Positions 9,834 to 18,989 of a DNA stretch of 64,000 nucleotides are shown here, piece by piece (position 1 is the stretch's first letter; every line of letters starts with the position of its first letter). Under the pieces are notes generated by a model that worked only from the letters and a program-made list of their open reading frames with translations, was not told the origin of the DNA and searched no databases. The DNA is from Bacillota bacterium (GTDB lineage: Bacteria > Bacillota > Sulfobacillia > Sulfobacillales > Sulfobacillaceae): assembly GCA_021821465.1 (NCBI GenBank), contig JAKACM010000002.1:1-64000 (forward strand), in the 5' to 3' direction. The translations under genes were made by a program, and so were the position numbers.

Positions 9834-10751
9834 TCAATGGGCCTTCATCCAATCAATAACATAAGCGTACAGCGGATCGCTGCCGTTATCATGCAAAATC
9901 CAGTCGTGGGGCTTATGACCTAACACTAGGTGCTGTTTGTCGGGTCCTGGCAGCGCCCGGTAAAACTGACGGACAGCCCAAGGATCGACCAACACGTCGT
10001 CCTCACTACAAAAGGATAAAACGGGAATGCTTAAATGATGCGCCCAACGCAAGGCTTGTGTCCCGTTGGTCAGGAGTTCCGTTAACCAGCGCACAGAAAA
10101 TCGGGTCGTATTCCATGGATCACCCTCATTACCCCTTTGGGGAACGTTCAGGCGATAATGAGGGTGGGCACGGGAAATGATCGCTGGCCACTTCACCAGA
10201 TCGATGCTCGCTGCGGGTGCGATTCGAGATAACAAAGTAATAAAGAAAACCAAACCGGGCGGAATCATCATGCGAATGCGCAGGGCTGGAGACGACAACA
10301 CCAGGGCTTGAATCGCCGTAGGCCGTTCTTGGACGTAACGTATTGCCACAGTACCGCCAAAACTGTGCCCAAGCAAAATGATGGGAATGGGAGCAAGCTG
10401 TTTCCGGATGCAATGGATAAACTGGTCCACATCATCCAAATATTGCTCAAAGTGGTCCACATGGCCCCTGGAACCGGATGACCGACCAAAACCTCTCAGA
10501 TCTAATGCAAAAAAGGCCATCCGCTGCGAAAACAGGCAATCCGCTAAAGTTCCAAACCATCCCGAATGCTGACCGGCTCCGTGGATCCCCACGACGATCA
10601 ACTGAGGTCCGGAGGGAACCCAAGCCTGATAGAATAAGTCGCTTGGACAATTCGACTGAAAGGACCCCGACCTATTGCCCGCAGGGGGTGTTTCGCACAC
10701 GGTTGCCACCTCTGCTGTGTTGTTTGTTTTTCCAGTATGCGCGACAACCAT
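9834..10751 (-). CDS. Alpha/beta hydrolase, monoacylglycerol-lipase/lysophospholipase type
   Basis: 305 residues. The oxyanion-side HGAGQHSGWF (residues 58-67), nucleophile elbow LLGHSFGG, acid region CSEDDVLVDPWAV and catalytic His in GHKPHDWILHD give a complete Ser-Asp-His triad in the order expected for Hydrolase_4 serine hydrolases. These enzymes cleave lipid or other carboxylic esters in the cytoplasm. No signal peptide is seen. ATG at 10751 has only a weak AGG just before it, so a start about 20-30 codons further in is possible. Single gene; substrate unknown. Confidence 0.85.
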   Translation of the reverse strand: MVVAHTGKTNNTAEVATVCETPPAGNRSGSFQSNCPSDLFYQAWVPSGPQLIVVGIHGAGQHSGWFGTLADCLFSQRMAFFALDLRGFGRSSGSRGHVDHFEQYLDDVDQFIHCIRKQLAPIPIILLGHSFGGTVAIRYVQERPTAIQALVLSSPALRIRMMIPPGLVFFITLLSRIAPAASIDLVKWPAIISRAHPHYRLNVPQRGNEGDPWNTTRFSVRWLTELLTNGTQALRWAHHLSIPVLSFCSEDDVLVDPWAVRQFYRALPGPDKQHLVLGHKPHDWILHDNGSDPLYAYVIDWMKAH

Positions 10752-11907
10752 CCTATTTATGACTCATCACGGTTGAAGTTGCCTTGGTGCGAGATTGTGC
10801 GTCAGAGAAGCGATCGGCGCTCGGTTTCCGCGTGATTCTCTGATGGCTTGCCAGCATGGTGAAGCATCCACCGTTCGATGCCTCTCGTACTCAGAGATTA
10901 GGCTGAGGATTTTCTTGCCCCGTCATCGTTTGGAAAATGAACGGCCTAGCCCGTACAAACCCTCAATTTTGACCCGCGAGCAGTAGAGACAGTTAGCTTG
11001 GTGGCGTGTCATGAAGGTAGTTTCAATTCCTCATGGGTAGGTTACGAACACCACTCTTCGACTCCATGATTGGGTCGTCAACGGCCATTCTTATGGCACT
11101 AAAAGGCAGTTTGAGTATGAAAAACCATGGCTCCGTTGATAGACAATCTAAAGTGAATTTTACCTGTGCCGTCGACCCCCTGAAGTTTTTTTGCGTTACT
11201 GCCAATCGAACGACAAAAATCCCAGCCGTTAGATAAATCTCCTTCCTCCCGCATAGCTTTACAGGAATAGATGCACATCTGATCGAAGCCTCGACAATTT
11301 TACTGTCTTTCTAAACCTTGTCTTTTACCCTGATATCGGTGTAATCATTCGATGGAACAGAGGATCCCGGCTTGGAACAAGAAGGGAAAGTGTTTTCGTA
11401 TACGCTTCCCCTTCTCCCCTTCTTGTAACTCGCAAGCTTGAGGAAGTTTACCTTCCGATTTGCGGCGCTATATGCCACAACGCAGACCCTTCATGACGCC
11501 GATGGCTAACTCTTTTTGGGCGAGGGCATATCCATCCAATGGCCCCACAAAAGCCATTCACCTCACAGATGGTTTAGAAGATTGCCCTGCGCAAGAAGCA
11601 TATATCTGGGCTTAAACCCCAGCAAAGCCACGGCTGACCACTATTACACCATATGGCTGAGCACGGCTTGAAATAACAACACACCACAATTGATAGAGAC
11701 CACCAGCGATCCTCGAATTACCCCTTTTCTTCTGAAGAAGACTGATATTTCTCTCCCGTCATCACACGCGTCTCTTCTACCAAGCCAAGGGAATAAATGC
11801 TTACTGGGCTGCCGCGGCGTTACCAGCATTACACGGTTATTTTCTTTACCGCAAGACTTCAACACAAACGCACGAAGAACACGAGAAATTGAAATCTACC
11901 GTTGTTG
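10752..11907. other. Long intergenic region without a recognisable gene
   Basis: About 1.15 kb. It holds an imperfect hairpin at 11377-11426 (outer arms ACAAGAAGGG and CCCTTCTTGT) without a following T-run. Frames on both strands at 11033-11236 and 11644-12301 are shadows or not family-like. No promoter or RNA could be assigned. Confidence 0.4.
11377..11426. repeat. Inverted repeat, 10-bp arms
   Basis: Left arm 11377-11386 and right arm 11417-11426 are exact complements, with further partial pairing inside. It could be a terminator-like structure or the trace of a small mobile element; nothing adjacent decides. Confidence 0.45.
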
Positions 11908-13074
11908 TCAGGCGCTGCGAAATAGCTTAACAGGGACGAATTCATTATGGTTAAGCACTTCGCTGGCTGTGAGACGACCGTCGGCAATCCTAAGCAGCAT
12001 ATCCATCAGCATGTCTGTAGCTTGGTCGGTCGATATCTTCTGGTGTAACACGGCGGAAAAGTCGAGATCGACATGTTCGGCCATGGTCGTGGCCGTTTTA
12101 GGATTGGCCGTAAGCTTCATGACCGGCATCAGTGGATTACCGATGATATTGCCTTGCCCGGTGGCAACTATACACAGTGCTGAGCCGGATGCAGCAAATA
12201 AGGTGAGTACCTCGGCGGCCGCACTGGACGTGTTCATGAACCATAGACCTTTGCCGGGGGGAACTTCGGCGCTGTTAAGAACTCCATCGATTAGAGCTTG
12301 ACCGATCTTGGTGATGTTACCAAAGGCCTTTTCCTCAATGGTGGTAAGACCGCCGAAGATGTTGGATTGGTTGGGCTGGGAACCCAGCAACTGAACCCGT
12401 TGGTTGGCGATAAATCCAACGTATTCGTTGTAAATCTGCCAAAACTTCTCTTTCTGCTCCCGGGTTTTGATGCGGTCCGCGACAATGTGTTCTGCACCGG
12501 TTAACTCTGAAGTTTCCCCGAAGAGAACGGTAGATCCGGTGGCCAGAGCACGCTCGACTACCTTCCCCACGACAGGGTTGGTGGCCAACCCGTTGGTGGG
12601 GTCGGACTCGGTGCACTTGGTGGAAATGATGATGTCGCCCAAAGTGGCCTGCCGGGGCTTGATTTCACTGGCGAAATATACGAATTCCTGAGCCTTGCGG
12701 GCTACCTCTTCAATGGTGGCCAAATCACCGACGTGCCGGATGGTGAAACGCGCCACCGGTTTTCCTGTCGCTTCGATGCCGGAGGCTATCCGATCCACCC
12801 AGATGGGTTCAATGCCGATGACGATGACAGCCGCGACATTGGGATTGGAGCCTGCCCCGATCATAGTGCGGAAGAAAAGTTCTAAATCCTCGCCGAACTG
12901 AAGATCACCATACGGATGTCTGAGATCCAGGGTTCCTTTGATGATGTGAGACACGTTTTCGGCAACCCGGTTCGATATCCCCTCAACGGGCAAAAGCAAA
13001 ACATGGTTGCGAACACCGACGGTGCCGTCAGGCCGTCGATAGCCGTTAAAAGTATATTCGCGTGTCATACCCAC
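11908..13074 (-). CDS. UxaA-family dehydratase/lyase, large subunit
   Basis: 388 residues. It belongs to the altronate/galactarate dehydratase family, which includes sulfolactate sulfo-lyase SuyB. It starts MTREYTFNGYRRPDGTVGVRNHVLLLPVEG, and has the conserved cysteine block STKCTESDPTNGLATNPVVG, then FGETSELTGAEH and near the end GNIIGNPLMPVMKLTANP. The enzyme would remove water (sugar acids) or sulfite (sulfolactate) from a 2-hydroxy acid with a partner SAF subunit. It overlaps that partner by ten bases. With a sulfite reductase 2.7 kb away, a sulfolactate role is conceivable but unproven. A second start, MTRE, lies two codons in. Confidence 0.75.
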   Translation of the reverse strand: MGMTREYTFNGYRRPDGTVGVRNHVLLLPVEGISNRVAENVSHIIKGTLDLRHPYGDLQFGEDLELFFRTMIGAGSNPNVAAVIVIGIEPIWVDRIASGIEATGKPVARFTIRHVGDLATIEEVARKAQEFVYFASEIKPRQATLGDIIISTKCTESDPTNGLATNPVVGKVVERALATGSTVLFGETSELTGAEHIVADRIKTREQKEKFWQIYNEYVGFIANQRVQLLGSQPNQSNIFGGLTTIEEKAFGNITKIGQALIDGVLNSAEVPPGKGLWFMNTSSAAAEVLTLFAASGSALCIVATGQGNIIGNPLMPVMKLTANPKTATTMAEHVDLDFSAVLHQKISTDQATDMLMDMLLRIADGRLTASEVLNHNEFVPVKLFRSA

Positions 13075-13349
13075 CGTAAGCTTTTCATATTATGAATGTG
13101 TACGTGATCCCCGGCTTGAATGCTTTGGGTGGCTTGGCCTGCCGACCGGCCGTAGAGGACGATGTGTTCTCCCGCCAAAACGGGCCTGACGGCAAGTTTG
13201 TGACCCAGCGGTATATCCTCCGCGGCGTTCAGTTCAATGGCCGTATGGTCATCCATGAAGAGACCATAGATCTTTTCCCCGGCTTTGATGTCAGTGATCG
13301 CGACTCCAGCATGATCCTCTCTCGTGTGAAGGAGAAGGTTGACTTCCAA
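13065..13349 (-). CDS. SAF-domain small subunit of the UxaA-family enzyme
   Basis: 94 residues from TTG at 13349, seven bases after GGGAG; the frame is open upstream to 13487 but without a better site. It contains the SAF pattern HTREDHAGVAITDIKAGEKI, DIPLGHKLAVRPVLAGEHIVLYGRSAG and IQAGDHVHIHNM. This matches SuyA and the N-terminal part of altronate dehydratase, here a separate small polypeptide. It is translated first, and its end overlaps the large-subunit start by ten bases, so the two form a coupled operon. Start choice is moderately certain. Confidence 0.75.
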   Translation of the reverse strand: MEVNLLLHTREDHAGVAITDIKAGEKIYGLFMDDHTAIELNAAEDIPLGHKLAVRPVLAGEHIVLYGRSAGQATQSIQAGDHVHIHNMKSLRWV

Positions 13350-13903
13350 ATTGTTCACTCCCGTGTTCGTAGATTTGCTAGATATTATGACCTTTCTTGG
13401 GGCAATCATACATGCCCAGAGGTGTTTAGTGAGTGCGCTACGCTGTAAGGGTGTATGGACAGAAAAGGAGGGTTTGACCAATTCCAAGTATTGCGGGTCT
13501 TATGGACAACTTGAATAAAATGCAAAACTCATACCTCATATTTCTCCCCTCTCTCGCGTGATTCTCTTAGTCCACTGAATCGTCCGGCACCCGAAGCTGT
13601 GCTTTCCTACATCTCGTGAAATTGATCCGCGCCATATTGTACCCAGTTCAATAAACAGAGTTGTCCATACTGGTTATGCCGCTCCGCGTTTTACCGCCTC
13701 GCGTTAGGACAGACGCGCGACAGATGATCGTCATAAATCTGGACCAACAAAAAACGCATGCGTGCCCCAGTGCCATTCGCGTGGTGTAGCACTGCCCTTC
13801 TCCCATGTTCCGTATAACCTGTAAAACCTGCAAATAGTCAGGTTAATTTACGTGCGTATAACTTACAATAGAACATATTCTAGGTGTGAAAGAGGGTTTC
13901 GGT
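13350..13903. other. Divergent intergenic region
   Basis: Separates the leftward lyase operon from the rightward K+ channel, so both promoters should lie here. I could not pick out a convincing pair of -35/-10 elements. No gene or RNA was recognised. Confidence 0.4.
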
Positions 13904-14872
13904 ATGTCTTTATTCTTTTTTGGCATTTGGCAACGCATGTCAAGACATCAAATTCTTTTTCTTACGGGAGTCATCGTTGTCATTATGATGGTGAGTGCCA
14001 CACTATTTGCCGACACGCAGCATGTTTCGTGGTTTATTGGTCTGTATTGGGCCGTAACCACTGTGACCACCGTCGGTTATGGTGACGTCACGCCCCATAA
14101 TACTGGGGGCCGATGGATTGCCATGGGCACTATGCTTACCGCTATTCCATTGGCTGGGGCCGCTTTTGCCGGTTGGGCTGCAGCCATTGTCTCAATTCAA
14201 TTACGAAAGGTCTGGGGTATGACTATGAATAAAACGCACAATCATCTTGTGATTTTGGGATACAACTCGCTTCTGATTCATATTTTGCCGGACTTGCTAG
14301 CCGAGCACCCTCAGGCGGTCATGGTCTCACCTTTGTCCTCTGCCGAGTTACCGGACAATTTGCCGTGTATTACCGGCGATCCCACCCACCCTCACATTCT
14401 TGCCAAAGCGTCTTTGCCCTTGGCACAGCAGATTGTTGTGGTGGGAGACAGCGATGGAGCGGTATTGATGACAGCAATAGAGGCGCACCGGCTCGCTCCC
14501 CAAACCCCTATTTTCGCGATTACGCAGTCTCGTCGCGCGGCCCAAACACTCAAGGATCTGGGCATGACGCATAGTGTTGCGAGCCAGGATCTCTTGGGCC
14601 ATACGCTCGCCAAAAGTTTGGCGACCCCTCATGCTGCAGACTTTTTCGTGGCCTTGCTCACATCTCCGGATTTGGGACTGGAAGAAATTCCAGTTCAACC
14701 GGACTGGATTGGTCACAACCTCGATGAGTTGGATCTGGCGTTTTCTTCTACTGTTTTAGCGGTAATACGGCAGCAACAGATCATTTTGCCGCTCCGCCAT
14801 CCCGTCGTTGAGACGGACGATACAATTTTGTTGCTGCGTCCACCCACGCCGCGATTGTCCCCCGCATCATAA
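13904..14872 (+). CDS. Two-helix potassium channel with TrkA-N/RCK domain
   Basis: 322 residues from ATG at 13904 (AGAGGG seven bases upstream; a GTG six codons earlier is in frame). Helix 1 spans about residues 17-36. The pore carries the K+ selectivity filter TVGYGD at 56-61, and a second helix follows at about 78-98. The cytoplasmic part starts HNHLVILGYNSLL, a Rossmann RCK fold, then a TrkA-C-like end (ILPLRHPVVETDDTILLLR). Ligand-gated K+ flux is the expected role. The usual GxGxxG nucleotide motif is degenerate (GYNSLL), so NAD binding is doubtful. Confidence 0.9.
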   Translation: MSLFFFGIWQRMSRHQILFLTGVIVVIMMVSATLFADTQHVSWFIGLYWAVTTVTTVGYGDVTPHNTGGRWIAMGTMLTAIPLAGAAFAGWAAAIVSIQLRKVWGMTMNKTHNHLVILGYNSLLIHILPDLLAEHPQAVMVSPLSSAELPDNLPCITGDPTHPHILAKASLPLAQQIVVVGDSDGAVLMTAIEAHRLAPQTPIFAITQSRRAAQTLKDLGMTHSVASQDLLGHTLAKSLATPHAADFFVALLTSPDLGLEEIPVQPDWIGHNLDELDLAFSSTVLAVIRQQQIILPLRHPVVETDDTILLLRPPTPRLSPAS

Positions 14873-14998
14873 GTTCTGGGGATTTCTTACGGCTCGAGGC
14901 GTTGGCGTTGAAAATTGCCGGACGATTCTCATGTTCTATACCGAGTTCTCGCATTACCGCAAGCAAGTGGTCACCAACCTCTAGCTTATCCCCAGTTT

Positions 14999-15165
14999 TT
15001 ATTGTCCGAATAGAATGAATTAGGCATTGTCTATGGCGCAAAAATGTTGGGGTGCAAAGCAAAATCGGAACCCAATGTCGAAGAGATCTGGCGTAGTCCA
15101 TTTCCATTACGAGGAGGGCCCCAATGGTTCAATTAGAGTCTATCACAAGTTTTTTCCATATTTGG
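14999..15165. repeat. Diverged dispersed repeat, copy A
   Basis: Matches 60644-60783 in the same orientation: TTATTGTCxGAATAGAAxGAA at the left, GTCGAAGAGATC in the middle and GTCTATCACAAGTTTTTTCCA at the right, with diverged spacers of unequal length. No intact coding frame spans it. Probably the decayed end of an unidentified mobile element. Confidence 0.55.
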
Positions 15166-15235
15166 CTTTGCAGGAAGGCACTGTAAACCACGACGGAACC
15201 ATGGGCCAAAGCCAGTGCTGCGAAGAGAATTAAGG

Positions 15236-15270
15236 CGTACATATTCGGTTCGGTTTACCGAATATGTACG
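15236..15270. terminator. Perfect 13-bp hairpin at the rhodanese 3' end
   Basis: Arms 15236-15248 and 15258-15270 are exact complements (CGTACATATTCGG and its reverse complement) around a nine-base loop. The rhodanese stop codon lies in the loop. A T-rich run follows only on the plus-strand side, so it fits a rightward or bidirectional terminator, or an RNA 3'-end stabiliser for the leftward operon. Confidence 0.6.
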
Positions 15271-15788
15271 TTTTCTTCTGCCCCCGGCCCGAGTTCAATC
15301 GGCCGTCCTTCTCGCATCCACCCCAACAATCCGCCAGCAAGACTATACACCGCAGTCCAACCCCGGTTCCTCAACCAGGCGACGGCCTCCCGGCTTCTCC
15401 GTCCACTTCGGCAGGTTACCACTACCTGGATGCCGTCTTCGGTCTCCGGTTCCCATGAAGGAACGGACCGGCACCGTGCTCCGGGAATATGCGCCCCCAA
15501 GAATTCAACGATTTCTCGGACATCGACGACCTGGGCCACGCCTTCCGCCATCCACCGGCTTGCTGTCGCGGCGGAAATATCCCACCGAGCCCCTGCTCGA
15601 AAGGTCGAGGCAATTCCAGTGGCCCGGTTATCACATTCTCCCGCAATAACCTCGGGTAAACGAAAGGGTTGGGTCGTGCCCCAGTCGTATTGCAGACGCT
15701 CCAAAGGTTCATCGAATTCTGACAATAAATCTCCCCACAACGTCTGGCTCACAGCCGCTCTTTGGGACCGCATCGTGGCCCGTGTCAT
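15255..15788 (-). CDS. Rhodanese-domain protein coupled to sulfite reductase
   Basis: 177 residues from ATG at 15788 (GGAGG seven bases upstream); the start overlaps the sulfite reductase stop by ATGA. Residues 1-75 form an unrecognised N-terminal region. The C-terminal part is a rhodanese domain: VVDVREIVEFLGAHIPGA, then the active loop VTCRSGRRS with the sulfur-carrying Cys, and GWTAVYSLAGGLLGW. Rhodaneses move sulfane sulfur between donors and acceptors. The tight coupling suggests it handles sulfur made or consumed by the reductase. The 3' end runs into a perfect hairpin. Confidence 0.85.
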   Translation of the reverse strand: MTRATMRSQRAAVSQTLWGDLLSEFDEPLERLQYDWGTTQPFRLPEVIAGECDNRATGIASTFRAGARWDISAATASRWMAEGVAQVVDVREIVEFLGAHIPGARCRSVPSWEPETEDGIQVVVTCRSGRRSREAVAWLRNRGWTAVYSLAGGLLGWMREGRPIELGPGAEENVHIR

Positions 15789-17419
15789 GCTTCCCCCTCC
15801 TCGGTATTCAAGTGCCAGCGATTTCGGGACCATGCTTCAAAGCCCTCTCCTGGCTTGCGCTCCGCGACATAGGCGTGAAATAACCGTCGCAGGGCTTCGG
15901 GCACACGCCGTGCGGGAATGCGAGCCACCGGGACCCCGACTCTCACGCACTCCCTTTGCTCTGATCCTCCGATCCAAATCGTGTACACCGGTACCGACCC
16001 TCGCAGGTTTTTAACGTGCAGAGAACCACCGATCAGGCCCAACGGAGCCACCCGGGCATGACTGCACGAGTGCGGGCAGCCGCTTATCCGTACAGACAAG
16101 CGAGGATCCTGGGCAGCCTGTTCGCAGTCCGCATCGGCTGCCATCATCCGTCGCAACACCTGCGTCAAATCTTGCGAACGGGTCAAGGCTAAATTACAAG
16201 CGGGCGATCCCGCACAACTGATGAGAGACGGCACACTCGTCATCCTCTCCGGACCCCATGCGTGTAAGGCGGCATACACTGGTGGCAAGTTCACGCTCGG
16301 AATGTTGCGGATCACAAACTCTTGCATGGTCGTTATCGACAACTGTGCTGAACCATAATTTTCGGTGATCGCAGCCAGCTCACTCATCTCATCCGGGGGC
16401 ATCATGCCTCCCGCTACGGGTACCCGGACGGCCACCTGGTCTTCGGACAGGGTCCATACCCGCTGTTTTACCCACTCACCCAGCAGTGAAGAATACCGAG
16501 ACAGGTTGGATGCAGATGGCGAACCTCCTTCATCGTTTCGGCGGAAAGTCCCATGGTCGGTGGGGTTCTCTGAAACCACCAGCTTGTTCCGGTACCGGAC
16601 CACGAATTCGTGAAACGCCTGCATCCCCAAATCCGCAACCAGCCATTTCAGGCGTGCATGATGACGATCGTCGCGTTCCCCGATGATTCTGTAAGATAGC
16701 ACGATAGCGTCCATCCAGGTTCCTAACTCAGCTGCTGGCACGAAATCTTCGAACAGAGTCCCGCTCTGCGGTGCCGATCCGATGCCCCCACCCACGTAAA
16801 TCCGGAATCCCGCTTGGTCACAACGATTCCGGGCCACCACACCGATGTCCTGCGATCGGACCCCCAGACAATCTTCCCCGCACCCAGACACCCCCATTTT
16901 CACTTTTTTTGGCAAAGGTGCCTGAATTCCCGTGTTCAGATGTCCTCGCACAAATTGGCGCATGATCGCCACCGGATTAAAGGCTTGCCGCGGACAGATG
17001 CCTATCAGCGGACACGCCGTCACATTGCGAATTCCATTGCCTCCTGCATCGCAAGTGCTCAGCCCCTCCGCGGCCAGAGCAGACACCACGGCAGGAGTGG
17101 CCTCCAGGGACACATTGTGCAATTCGATAGCCTGCCGTGTGGTCAGATGCAAAGAACTATGGTAATTCTTCGCGACACGGGCCAACGTGCGCCACTGCCG
17201 CGTTGTGGCCAGACCGTAGGGAATTTTCACGCGAATCATATACTGCTCGCTTGGGGGCCGTTGATGATGGACCCCGTAAGCAATCCGTCTAGTACGAAAC
17301 GCCGTGTCTGTCCGAAGCCCGTTCTGATATTGTCGATACTCGTGATTGTACTCTGCGGCCTGTTGCCTCACCGACTCGTCACGTTCCGTAAAAGCCACAC
17401 CTTCCGTATCGTGTGCCAT
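15785..17419 (-). CDS. Siroheme/4Fe-4S sulfite (or nitrite) reductase
   Basis: 544 residues from ATG at 17419; an upstream in-frame ATG at 17500 would place a palindrome inside the gene. Two repeated ferredoxin-type reductase halves are visible: IPYGLATTRQWRTLA and LTTRQAIELHNV in the first, then a second half. The cluster/siroheme ligands appear as SCAGSPAC (C-x5-C) and SGCPHSC (C-x3-C). The six-electron reduction of sulfite to sulfide, or nitrite to ammonia, is expected in the cytoplasm. The coupled rhodanese gene favours sulfite. No cobA/siroheme genes are nearby. Spacing from the GGGAGG box to the chosen ATG is long (15 bases). Confidence 0.85.
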   Translation of the reverse strand: MAHDTEGVAFTERDESVRQQAAEYNHEYRQYQNGLRTDTAFRTRRIAYGVHHQRPPSEQYMIRVKIPYGLATTRQWRTLARVAKNYHSSLHLTTRQAIELHNVSLEATPAVVSALAAEGLSTCDAGGNGIRNVTACPLIGICPRQAFNPVAIMRQFVRGHLNTGIQAPLPKKVKMGVSGCGEDCLGVRSQDIGVVARNRCDQAGFRIYVGGGIGSAPQSGTLFEDFVPAAELGTWMDAIVLSYRIIGERDDRHHARLKWLVADLGMQAFHEFVVRYRNKLVVSENPTDHGTFRRNDEGGSPSASNLSRYSSLLGEWVKQRVWTLSEDQVAVRVPVAGGMMPPDEMSELAAITENYGSAQLSITTMQEFVIRNIPSVNLPPVYAALHAWGPERMTSVPSLISCAGSPACNLALTRSQDLTQVLRRMMAADADCEQAAQDPRLSVRISGCPHSCSHARVAPLGLIGGSLHVKNLRGSVPVYTIWIGGSEQRECVRVGVPVARIPARRVPEALRRLFHAYVAERKPGEGFEAWSRNRWHLNTEEGEA

Positions 17420-17463
17420 ACTTCTGTTAGCCCACCTCCCGAAAAATTCCTCTGTACTCGGTT

Positions 17464-17489
17464 GATTATAGGCTATTAAACCTATAATC
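17464..17489. promoter_or_regulatory. Operator-like palindrome upstream of sulfite reductase
   Basis: GATTATAGG (17464-17472), eight-base spacer, exact complement CCTATAATC (17481-17489). It sits 45-70 bases before the chosen start of the sulfite reductase gene, in an AT-rich stretch, as expected for a dimeric repressor or activator site. The regulator is not in the window. Confidence 0.5.
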
Positions 17490-17731
17490 TCTATAGGCAT
17501 TATGGATAGAACTTTTTTTCAAAAAGTGTAGCAATCAGATCCTCTTCCGCATTGTTTTTCAAAATAAAATGAGGGGTTTACCCCGATATCAGGATAAACG
17601 AATTGGTGTCGCACGCAGGAATATTCTGCCAATATGGGTGGGGTATTACCAGCATCGCTGTCGTACGGGGCCAAGTGAACCAGCGAACGCCCCTTCCAAA
17701 GCCGCTTACGGGACCTCACGAAAATCCCTCC

Positions 17732-18214
17732 ATGGTGTACGAATTAGAGATCACTCTTCGGCACATCGAGCCCCGAGTATGGCGACTCTTCACCGTGCCC
17801 GCCACCATTACTCTAGAACAGCTTCATGAGGCAATCATTATCGTGATGGGTTGGAGGGGGGGACATCTGTGGAACTTCGACATTAACGGGACACAGCACG
17901 AAAGTCCCAATGCAATGGAAGATGGTATCGGGCCAGAAGCCAATAGCGTGATTTTGCTGGATGCCATCTCGCAGAAAGGCAGAGTTTTTGACTACACCTA
18001 CGACTGGGGGGATGACTGGCACCACCGCATAAAGCTGTCAAATATTCGAGATCTCCAGGCGGATGAATGCTCACCGACAATTCTCGATGGGGCCAATAAT
18101 TGGCAGCGAGGAGATAAAAATGGTGGAGAGCGAACTGATTTTTGTGGCCGAAGAAGATATCGATGGCGGCTATACCGCCCATGCGATGGGATACGATATT
18201 TTTACGCAGGCTGA
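17732..18214 (+). pseudogene. pRiA4b ORF-3-like protein, C-terminus truncated
   Basis: ATG at 17732 starts MVYELEITLRHIEPRVWRLF, followed by ATITLEQLHEAIIIVMGW, HLWNFDI and FDYTYDWGDDWHHRI, a clear IS1096 TnpR/pRiA4b ORF-3-like domain of unknown function. The conserved C-terminal third (normally with CPPEDxGG) is missing. After NIRDLQADECSPTILDG the frame runs out of frame through the following hicB gene to a stop at 18214. A deletion joining it to the HicBA unit is the simplest explanation. Whether the shortened protein is made is unknown. Confidence 0.7.
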
Positions 18215-18332
18215 TACCATGGACGAACTGCATGTGAATATTCGAGAAGTTGTTGACCTCTATTTCGAACGGCGTCCGAAACCTCCGATTGTCCGGGTTC
18301 ATTATGTTAAAGATGTGGTCTTTCCGTTATGA
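18120..18332 (+). CDS. hicB: HicB-family antitoxin
   Basis: 70 residues from ATG at 18120, four bases after GAGGAGAT. It reads MVESELIFVAEEDIDGGYTA, then GYDIFTQADTMDELHVNI, the partial RNase-H-like HicB fold that binds and neutralises the HicA mRNA interferase. It lacks an added C-terminal DNA-binding domain. Its stop overlaps the hicA start by ATGA, the usual arrangement. As its partner is broken, it is now likely an orphan antitoxin. Confidence 0.8.
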   Translation: MVESELIFVAEEDIDGGYTAHAMGYDIFTQADTMDELHVNIREVVDLYFERRPKPPIVRVHYVKDVVFPL

Positions 18333-18539
18333 AGGCCCCTCGCGATATCAAAGGCGAAGATTTGGCCAAAAGGCTTACACGATTGGGATATTGGGTCGAA
18401 CGACAACGCGGCAGTCATCTTATTCTCACCACGACCCAGCAACAAAACGGGAACACTCTACGGTATTCTCCAAGCCATAGCTCGACACTTCGATCGGCCA
18501 AAACAAGGGATCATCAATTGCCTGTTTAAAGAAGACTAA
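18329..18539 (+). pseudogene. hicA: hicA toxin with internal deletion and frameshift
   Basis: The first part reads MKAPRDIKGEDLAKRLTRLG and RQRGSHLILTTTQQQNG, including the catalytic-loop GSH. From 18450, in another frame, the DNA encodes GTLYGILQAIARHFDRPKQG and ends CLFKED at 18539, an excellent HicA C-terminus. The segment between (normally about HHITVPNHxPLRI) is absent, so roughly a dozen codons plus a frame were deleted. The start overlaps hicB. The toxin should be inactive. Confidence 0.8.
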
Positions 18540-18989
18540 CGGGCAACGATCGAATCGTTGTCTCGTCTCAAAATCGAGTGTGAGTTTTGCTACCACATTC
18601 GACCTGATGTCTACTCCCCAAGCGTTCAAACTCGTAGGTTAACGTGTTATGACTCCCAGGGAAAAACCGTCCCTTAACACCCCGGGCAACAAATATCATC
18701 ATCTTGGGACTCTGCTGTAAATTCTATGAAAAACCTGTCATAATAAAGCATGGAACATTAACGTACTCCCTTCTGATAGCTTGGATTAGTGGCAGGTACT
18801 GTGCGAACAACGAAATCTGACGGAGCTATGCGGAATTACGGTATGCGCCTTCTTAATTTAAAAATCCGTTCCCATTGTGTGCCCTCCGCTGTCACTAGGT
18901 AACTAAAGGGATGACGTTCTTGTTCCCAGCATAGGGGATTCGCACCCCATTGGTATGGGGATTAGTCTCTGCACGAGGAGGAATATCTT
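18540..18989. other. Intergenic, no gene recognised
   Basis: About 450 bases between the dead hicA and the next gene. Only the GAGGAGGAA ribosome-binding site at its right end is clear. Confidence 0.45.

Noticed and set aside
15430-16014. 194-codon plus-strand frame
   Set aside because: Antisense to the coupled sulfite reductase and rhodanese genes, which have strong motifs.
17500-17500. ATG at 17500 as the start of sulfite reductase
   Set aside because: It would put a perfect palindrome and an AT-rich promoter-like stretch inside the coding region, and the first 27 residues are not family-like.
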